Assembly: GCA_008477525.1 (NCBI GenBank)
Contig: SPDT01000010.1
Coordinates: 1,798,001-1,862,000, forward strand
From: Hypomyces perniciosus
Lineage: Eukaryota; Ascomycota; Sordariomycetes; Hypocreales; Hypocreaceae
Reading direction: 5' to 3'
Length of the DNA: 64,000 nucleotides
The notes below the pieces were generated by a model. That model ran no database searches and had not been told where the DNA came from. It saw only the letters and a list, made by a program, of their open reading frames with translations. A program made the translations under genes and the position numbers. Positions 55,749-64,000 of the stretch are shown piece by piece. Positions within the stretch are counted from its first letter, which is position 1; every line of letters starts with the position of its first letter.

Positions 55749-58700
55749 AGTCTTATCCCCAAGACCTATTAGTTCCTCTATAAATACCGCTATCCCCTAC
55801 AGTTTATAGGTATAGTGCCTTTATCTTATATTCTGTGTTTTCTGCTAATAGAATATCAGGTCGCATAGTAAAATCTTATTCTTATAAAACTAAATAGCGC
55901 CTAGCTTTTTTTTTATTAATGAAGGCTACTAGTGATTTTATTATGCCTGATTTATTCTGCTATAGTCGCAATCTTTCTTATAAGATAATTGCAGATAATT
56001 TATATTATAGTAAATATATGCGGCGAGGTCATTTATATAATAGTTCCGGCATTACGCTTTCTGTAGGTTTATTTTTCGTTAATTTTTATTAAATTTTTCT
56101 AATTTATAGTATAGCGTAATGTATAATTTCAGAGAAGTAAAAGATAGAGCGGGAAAAAAAAAGACTAAGGCTTATTTACTCTGCGCTTAATAAAAGGTAA
56201 ACAAGGCTCTTGCAAAGTTAGCGCGCTTAAGGTAACAGTATCGGTCCGTGGTGTTTTATAGTTATAAGATAGTTTAGCGTAGTCTTAAATCTCTAGATAA
56301 GTTAGATAAAGTGGAATATTATAAAGCAAAAGCTGCTATTAATATGTATTCCTTTAGGGCTGTCGACGTGATTAATTAGACTGCCTTTAGGTTACTCGAT
56401 CTGTTATTAATAGGCTAAGATTTCAGTAAAATTATTGCAGAGTTATTTAAGAGTATTTAAAGTGTTCTTTAAGTTCCCAGGAGTTATATTCTTCTCTATA
56501 GTTTTTCCATTTAATCAAGTACTAGCGTTTATTATTTTCTATTCTTATAGCTTTAATTTCCTTAACTTTATATTCTTCTTTAACTAGTAAAACTTCAATT
56601 AAATCTATAATTAGTCTATTTTCTAATTTATTTTATAATACTTTTTCAAGTAGTAAAATATAAAATACTAGGTGAATTTAGATACTGTCTAGTAATATAA
56701 GTTTATAAGTAACTTCTAAAATAACCTTTTTAACTAGGTAAAGTTTAAGTTTCTTGAAATCTAATTTATTGCTTAATTGCATTATTTTAATGTTTATAGT
56801 TTTTTTCCTTAGTAAATATTAATGTAAATAGACTATATCTTTTTTTTTTAAAAATTAATCCTTTTAATTTATATTTATCAGTATATTTCCTTATTTTTTC
56901 TTATATGAAGTAAAAGTATACCTGCATTTCTTTATATAACTGCTTTATATCTTTAGCTTTAATTTATACTTTATTAATATATAGGCCTTTCTTTAACGCT
57001 CTATATATATTTAGCGTAAAGCTGTAATTAATATATATAGGGCTAAGTCTAGTTAACTTTAAAATATCGCTATTATAGGATATTTATGCAATTAATAGCT
57101 TCTTTATTTAATTATTTTAGTTAAAGTTAATGTAACTTTTTAGATAAGCTTTAATAATCTAGTTAATGCATTTTATTTAACTATCTATCTATAAGTAATA
57201 TATAGTATTAAGCTTATAATTTATATTTAACTGATTTATAAATGCTTACTAGAATTTAAATATAAAAGATAATCCTTGGTTAAAAATAATTTTAGCTAAA
57301 ATTATATAATTAACTGCAATAAATCGCAAAAATATATAAACTAATATCTCTATATCTATTACTTTTTTATATAAAAAGAAGTAAAATTATTTAGTAAATT
57401 AATCTATAATTACTAAAATACTATTATATTTAATTTTTATTCTTAATTTAATAGATAATAATAGTTTAATAATAAAGTCTAATAAAATTAACTCTTATAA
57501 TTATTCTAGTACTAGTAAAGGTTAAAGTTTACTATATAGTTTATATTTTAAAGGTTTAACTGTTCTATAAGTTATACAGTAAAAAATAATATTTTATATT
57601 ACTTTTTTAAGCCTTTAAAACTTAAAATACCTTTATATTTATTTACAGGTCTTGCAAATACTTTTATATCTATATCTTAAATATTAATAAACTTCTATAA
57701 TTATATTTTTCTAAAGTTTATCTAAAATCTAGATCTTTTTATTTTATTATCGAGTTCCTTTTTTATTAGACTTTATATCTTTTAAAAATCTATTATTATC
57801 CTAGGTAATATAATACTCTTTAATATATTAAAGTATAGCATTATTACTAAATACTTTATATATAGCTTAAAGTGCTATTTATTAGTAATATCCTTTAAAG
57901 GTCTATTTTAAGATCTGCCTAATATACTTAATCTTTCCCTGGTTATAATTAACTTATCTGCTAAGCGCATTTATTTATTTATTCTTAAATCTTTTTCAGT
58001 AGATCAGGATATAGTTAAATTTTAAAAGGTATTCTATATAGTAGATTTGCCTTTTAAAGAGTTATTAAACTATCGCGAAATATATAATATTTTTATAGTT
58101 AATATATATTTTAACTTTATATATTCCTTTTAATCGGTAATATTGCTATTCTTTAAATATAAAAATAATAGTAAGGAATTCTTTATTATATATTAGGTAA
58201 TTTAGTTTTGCGCTATATAGTATTTTAAAGTAAAAGGCAATAGGGTATAGTTTACTGTTTTTATCCTTTTAATTAAGTTAAGCTTTTACAGTAAAGTTAA
58301 AAGTATTTGTTTTAACTTTTATTTCTTTAAATAAATTAAATATAATAAATATAGGTTTTTTTAAAATAAACTGCTTAAGTTTATTAAATGCGTCTTATAT
58401 ATTTAATGCCTATAGAAACTTTCAATCTTTTTTAATAAGTTTATAGAGAGTTTATATAATACTTTTATAGCCTTTAATAAATTATTAATAGTAATTAATA
58501 AGTTTTAAAAAGCTTTAAACTTCCTTAACTATTATAAATATAGGCTAATTTTATACTACTTATACTTTTAATAGATTTATATAAATTTCTTTAAAGGTAA
58601 TAATATACTTTAAGAAAGTGACTTTTTATATATAGAATTTATATTTCTTTAATTCTATAAATAGTTTAGTATTTTATAGTATCTATAATACTTTATAGAT

Positions 58701-61700
58701 ATATACTTTATATTCTTTAAAGGTATCTGAGAAGATTAAGATATTATTTAGGTAAATAACTATAAAGATATTAAGGTACTTTTTTAATATATTATTAATT
58801 ATCTTATAGAATATTATAGGAGCGTTAATAAGACTGAAAGGTATAATTAGGTATTTGAATAAGCTGTATTTAGTTTAAAAGGCAGTTATTTATTTATATC
58901 TTTCTTTAATTCAAATAAAGTTATAAACGCCTTTAAAGTCTAGCGCTATAAACTACTTTTTCCTATATAGTCTATCCTGTAATTCTATAATTAATAGTAA
59001 TAGAGTTCTATCTTTAATAGTAGCTTTATTAAACTGTTAGTAGTCTATAATTAACTATAATTTGCCTCTTTCTTTTAATATAAATATAATAAAATAGCCT
59101 GCTTCTAATAAAGAGGGTTAAATATACCCTTTAGCTAATATATTATTTAAATAGTTATATAGGCTTTTAAGCTTTTTTTCGTTTAGATTGTAAATCTTAT
59201 AGAAGGTAGTGCTTGCATTATCCTGAAGTTTAATTATATAGTCTTATTAGCTGTATTTTAGTAGCTTTATATTAAATGTTTCTTTAAATAGTTTATTATA
59301 CTTCCAGTATTCTTTCAAGATATTTTATAGTTGTTTTATTAATGCTATTATTTTAAGGCTTCTTATATTAAGCATTTTATTAATATTATTAAATGCTTTT
59401 TATAAAAAGGCAATTATTTTTTAGATTTATTTATCTTTCCCTTTACTTTATTTAAGTTTTATTTTTAGGTAGATTATTTCTATAATTAAATTAAAGGTAA
59501 TTTTCTTAATCCCTTTCTTTAATATACATAAAGGTTCTATATAGGATTTCTGCCCTGCAGTTAAAGCTTTTCTAATAGTTCTAATTACTAAAGAAGCTTT
59601 ATTATTGCATTAATAAAGCTGGCTATTTTCCTAGTTAATATCAAGGTTATTGCATTTTAACTAAAAATAACCGAGAATAATATTATACCTATTAATATTT
59701 ACTATATTACAAAAAACCACTCCTTTGCATTTAGCGATTTTAAGTTTAAGATAATTAGTCTTTCGCTTAACTTATTTATTATTATATATAAAGGCTCCTC
59801 CTTTTGCTTAATAAAGTTAATATAGTCTAGTTTTCTTTTTCTAAAGTAACTATAAGCGATTTACAGTTATAGGTATAATAAAATTACTTATCGCTTTACT
59901 GTCTATTAATATATATAACTGATATCCCTTAACTATTATCTTTAATTTAAAATATAGTAAATCTTTATTATTACTTTTATTATTTAATATTTTAAAAGAT
60001 ATAATTTATTAATTATTATTTTATAGCCCTTTTATAGGTAATATTAATTATTTCCTAATTCTTTTTTTCTTATATAGATTTTACAGTTAATTAAGGTTCC
60101 TTAAAGTAAATACTACTTTCTTTTATTATAGGCAGTTCCTTTATAGGTAATAAAGTTAAATTAGTTTTAATGCAGCTCTTTTATAATTTAATTAATCTCT
60201 TTATCTTTTAAGGTAGGTTTATACTTTATATACTTCTATATTTACTATTTTTAAAGTTTTTCCTGTAAATAGATAGTGCATTTATCTTTTAATAGTATAT
60301 ATAGTCTAGTAATAAATATAAGGTATTATTGGCTTATTATAAGTGTTAATCCTATAATTTATTTCGCTTATATATAATATACTTTAGGCTACCGTACTTT
60401 AAGTAATATTATTAATTGCACTTAAACCTTTTATTATAGCGGAAGTGCTATTCTATTAATTTCTTTTAATAGTAAATATAGTATCCTTTAAATTTATATC
60501 CTTTAAGTCTTTATAGTTAATAATATTCCTTTAAGGTTTTAGTATTTAGTTTAATAATAATAATTTTAAAGTTTTAATACTATATAGTTATAATCTATTC
60601 TTTAAAAGTATTATAATCCTATATTTACTTTATAGGGTAGAATAGGATTTTAATTAAAAATGCATTATACTTTACTTTCTCCTAAAAGTATATTATATAC
60701 TTATATATAATATAAGTGACCTAGGATATAGTATAGTGCTTTTTATAAATAGGGTTATTTATAGTGTAGTCTCTTTATATATAGAAATATACAGGTTTTT
60801 TATATATAGCTAGAGTAACTGGAATAGCTTTAATAGCTATTTTATTATTAGCTTTATTTTACATATAAAGCTGTCTATATAAGCGTAAGTTTAACCTGTT
60901 TTATTGTATACTTATAGTAACTCTTTTAATTAAGTTTAGGTGGTATTTATTTATTTTACCTTTAAAGTTACTATTTATAGGTAATATACTTTCTAGTTTT
61001 AAAGGTATAGTACTATATAGTAACAGTCTATATCGCGAAAGGTTATTCTTATTTTTATTATTAAAGTTACTGCTATTAGTTTATCTTTTATTGCCTGCAG
61101 TAATTTAATTAAAATATTAGTAGTCGATTATAGTAACTATTTATCTGTCTAGGATACTGTTATCCTTATTTAACTTTATATAGCTAAAGTTTAGGTTTTG
61201 TTCTATTAAACTATCTAGGTATAGTAAATACCTATTTGCTTTATTTCTTTTAAGAATATCTCTAAAAGTTAAGGATCTAGGTCTTAACCAGTATCCCCTT
61301 TAATTTATTATAGATATTTTTCTAGGTCATTTTAAGTATTATCTACTTTTATCTTTACTGGATTTATAAATAAAGCAGTTATTATTATAGTATATAGTCT
61401 AGTTAAGTAATATATAATTAATAGTTTTCGAAACTATATTAACCTTTTATCTAGGTTCTAATACAGGCTTCTAGGGTTTATTAGTTTTTAGTTTTTATAA
61501 AGCTTTATAGTCTTTTAAAAAGTATCTTAGTTTATTATAGTTATAATAGGCAGCCTTTGCCTTTCCCTTTTAAATAGCGTCTAAATCTATTTAAGTAAAT
61601 CTCCTATTATTAAAGCTAGCGATATATTTTTATTGCTTTTTGCCTTAATTTATATATTTTTAGTATTTATAAACTTATCTAAATTATTATTATCCTTTCT

Positions 61701-62661
61701 TTATATTTAAATAGAGTTTATAAAGTAAATTGTCTGCATTTATATATTTCTTAATAAACTTAATAATACCTTTATTGCAAAAGAATTTATAAACTTCCCT
61801 TTTAATTTCCAGCTTAAGTCTATTATAAAAGCGTTTAATAAAAGTAAAGTTTCTTTATTTAACTTTAAAAGTATAGTTCTTAAAGTATATAGTATAGTTA
61901 AAGTATTTTCCTTTCTAGACTAAGTTTATAAGTTTATTTTCTACAGTATATTCTTTATTAATATTATTAAAGATATTCTTTAGTTTTTCCTTAAACTAAT
62001 TATAGCTAGTAAATATAAGCTATATCTGCTTATTAGCTTCGCTTTTATTATTAAAGAAATCCCTTTAAGTAGGTTTAAACCATTTTAAGGCATTCCCTTT
62101 AAGTTATTTAGCGGCTAGAAAAACCTTATTAGTCTTTATACTAAGGCTAGTTAAAAAATAAATGAAATAATTGTATAATTAAATAAAAAACAGTTAAAGC
62201 GCTATAGTGCTTCCGTTAAAGTATTTAAAGGGTTATATTTTAAATAACTCCTTTAAGTCCTTTAAAGGTTAGTTCCCTTTATAGTTTAGTATAAAGTTTA
62301 GGTTAAATGTAGGCAGCATTTAATTCTGTAAGTCTATAATAGTCGCTTACTGTTAGTGAATTATTTAGTTAAGCCTAGCGTTTTCAGTAATTAAATATTA
62401 ATAGTATTACTCCTACTTTATATAATTAGCTTTTATATATTAAAAGGCTTCCTTTATATAGATATATAGTTATTCCGTTTTATTAACTTTCTCTTTATCT
62501 TTACTTCCATTTATATTATTATCTCTATTATTATCTTGCCTTTAGCGAGAAGGTAAAATAAAAGGTAAAATATTAAGGTTATTAAAAGAGGATACTGCAG
62601 CGGATATATTTGCAATATTATTTAGGATTTTTAGTAGCCTTTTAAATAAGAGTTGTTAATA
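55749..62661 (-). pseudogene. Chromovirus F gag-pol relic
   Basis: 6.9 kb of RIP-mutated minus-strand coding DNA. From the 3' side: chromodomain (EEYKVKEIKAIRIENN, YLIKWKNYREEYNSWE), integrase zinc finger, and RT with YLNN. Gag occupies the 60-62.6 kb part and is not readable in detail. No intact frame. Confidence 0.75.
56445..56585 (-). other. Chromodomain of chromovirus F
   Basis: EEYKVKEI, then YLIKWKNYREEYNSWELKE fit the chromodomain consensus closely, including the Y-L-V-K-W-K-G-Y core and the W-E that follows. Confidence 0.8.
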
Positions 62662-63048
62662 TATAACGATCTGGGTTAATTTTTAAAGGATAAACCGAGG
62701 TTTATAGGTTTATATTAACAGAAAGGTCAGGGATAAATACTAAGCAGGGTAATATAATTATAATTCTATAAAATAAGCGGTTCTAGTAAATGCAATTTAT
62801 TAACGACTATTTAAGTAACTATACTAAATAAATAATAAGCCAGTTATATATATATAAAAGGAATAATCTTAGATTACTTTAGATTACATTTATTTTCTTA
62901 ATAATCTATAGTGAGTCCTTCTATTGGCTTACTGGGATTACTTTATGGTTCATGGTGACCTAAGTAATCTAATACTAATTGGTTCGTCTATCCGAGGTTC
63001 CTCTAGGTATATACCATGTCACGTTTTTATAATGGTCGGGTCGTAACA
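62662..63048 (-). repeat. 5' LTR of chromovirus F (387 bp)
   Basis: Same length as the other LTR; the differences I compared in the first ~200 bp are transitions (for example TGTAACGATCCAGG versus TATAACGATCTGGG). The right flank is TTTAA. Confidence 0.9.
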
Positions 63049-63053
63049 TTTAA

Positions 63054-63958
63054 GCAGCCGAATGTTTATCTAAAGCTTGCGAAAGCCTTATATAGCTTAA
63101 AGGACTCGCTAAAGTTATAGTTTAATAAACTCTTTTTAACTTTAAGGCAATAAAGGTTAATTTTAAACTTTAAAAAGCCCTGTCTCTTTTATAATAAAGC
63201 TTAAAGGATTTTTATTATATTCTATATAAATAATATTTTAATTATATATTATTATAATAATAAAGCTTTTTATATTAAACTATTAAATGCTTTAAAGCGA
63301 AGTATAAGCTTTATAGTAAAGGAGACGCGCAGTAGTTTTTAGGGATTAAAATTACTTATAACTATATAAAGTATAGGATATACTTTTCCTATAAAACCTA
63401 TTTTAAGAAAATTGCAAAATAATTTAGGCTTAATAAAGGAATATAGCTTTTAATAATTCTAATACCTATTATAAAGCTTTAAAAGAGTATATCACAAGCT
63501 TTAAAAGCAACTATTAAAATATATTAAAAGAAAGTAGGATTAGTGTTTTATACAGCTATTATAATAAAGCCTAATATAGCTTATAGCGCCTTAGCTTTAT
63601 TATAGTTTTTAATTAACCTTAGTAAAAAGCACTTTAAAGCAGTTAACTAGCTAATCTGCTATTTATATATATAGTGTTTCCTAGCTTTTCAGTATAAAGG
63701 GAGAGGAGAAATATAGGTCTTAACTACTTTAAGTAATATTTTTTTATTAATAATATAAATATTTAAAGATTATTTTAAAGGTATTTTATTATACTTTTTT
63801 AGGCTTTATCCTATAAAATATAATACGCTAAAGCACTATTAGTATTTTTATAATAAAAGCTAAGCTGCTTGCTTTTACTTAAATAGTAAAAGAGGCTATA
63901 GGTTTATATCGCCTTTTCTAGGACATAAAATTTAAGCCTAGCGCTAATTAGAATATTA
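63054..63958 (+). pseudogene. C-3 reverse transcriptase end and RNase H
   Basis: It resumes the Copia frame directly after chromovirus F: KQPNVYLKLAKALYSLKDSL at 63,053-63,115, then RNase H to about 63,950 (EAIGLYRLF, decayed). It is interrupted at 63,959 by LTR-D. Confidence 0.75.
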
Positions 63959-64000
63959 TATTAAAGACCCTCTTTAAGGCAGACAGATCGGGCAAGGGGC
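63959..64000 (-). repeat. LTR-D copy 3, cut by the window edge
   Basis: TATTAAAGACCC then GCAGACAGATC matches the first 42 bases of the element D LTR at 16,884. Either a solo LTR or the 3' LTR of another element D; strand given as for D. Confidence 0.7.

Larger units (their letters stand above)
55344..63048 (-). mobile_element. Chromovirus F, full length (7,705 bp), nested in C-3 RT
   Basis: It has two 387-bp LTRs (55,344-55,730 and 62,662-63,048), an exact target duplication TTTAA (55,339-55,343 and 63,049-63,053), and a minus-strand polypurine tract at 55,735-55,748. On the minus strand there are an RT active-site block near 58,720-58,770 (YLNNILIFSDT, YLDD with both Asp changed by G-to-A), an integrase zinc-finger C-x2-C near 57,650, and a chromodomain at 56,445-56,585. 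Removing the element rejoins the Copia frame KLFKGF to KQPNVYLKLAKALY. Confidence 0.93.
50370..63958 (+). mobile_element. Copia element C-3 (nested host, 3' end outside or lost)
   Basis: It has 5' LTR 50,370-50,635, a primer site at 50,636, gag/protease to 52,562, integrase and RT start 53,144-55,343, and RT end plus RNase H 63,049-63,958. It is split by solo LTR-A copy 5 and chromovirus F, both with exact target duplications. At 63,959 an LTR-D begins and the window ends soon after. Same family as C-2. RIP damage is heavy in the coding part, slight in the LTR. Confidence 0.8.

Noticed and set aside
1..64000. CRISPR arrays, bacterial operons, rRNA or clear tRNA genes
   Set aside because: No regular repeat-spacer structure, no bacterial gene layout and no complete cloverleaf found; the window is eukaryotic repeat DNA.

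Overview
The window looks like a repeat-rich, probably subtelomeric or otherwise heterochromatic stretch of a filamentous ascomycete (Pezizomycotina; Eurotiales-like is my guess, not shown by the sequence). Three things point there. About 80% of the window is extremely AT-rich retrotransposon wreckage whose reading frames are broken almost only by C-to-T and G-to-A changes (CAG/CAA to TAG/TAA, TGG to TAG/TGA), the mark of repeat-induced point mutation (RIP). The LTR elements are Ty3/Gypsy chromoviruses and Ty1/Copia elements. The two intact genes have short 50-73 bp introns with fungal splice and branch signals.

Left nest (1-31,128). The 3' half of a chromovirus (B-1) ends at an LTR at 4,535-4,706. 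Next to it, a minus-strand Copia element (C-2) runs from its 3' LTR at 4,792 to a truncated 5' LTR at 31,128. It is split by two tail-to-tail copies of a ~5.4 kb chromovirus (E-1 and E-2). E-2 carries a complete 7.1 kb Gypsy element (D). Solo LTRs of family A, a solo element H and two copies of an 80-bp element sit on top. Most insertions have exact 5-bp target duplications, so their order can be read.

First gene island (31,129-36,470). A ~1 kb miniature LTR element with 78/89-bp LTRs marks the border. Then come a RecQ-helicase-like fragment, an intact three-exon gene for a small secreted cysteine-rich protein (minus strand, 33,723-34,104), and a decayed OrsD-type zinc-finger fragment. An AT-rich block with degenerate tandem repeats and a 352-bp solo LTR (family F) follow.

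Second island (38,900-44,020). It holds an intact MARVEL-like membrane protein gene (minus strand, 39,827-40,586) and copies of an unrecognised dispersed family: two related ORF fragments with a shared downstream block, and a pair of diverged inverted repeats. A further mobile-element-like ORF begins at 43,909 and enters RIP-mutated DNA after about 110 bp.

Right nest (44,030-64,000). The minus-strand 3' end of a second B chromovirus abuts Copia element A. Element A contains solo LTR G and is interrupted by Copia element C-3. C-3 is in turn split by a solo LTR A, a complete 7.7 kb chromovirus F (55,344-63,048, target duplication TTTAA) and the start of an LTR D at the window edge. The most novel-looking item is the 80-bp element with TGTT/AACA ends and perfect 5-bp target duplications at 6,192-6,271 and 26,586-26,665.
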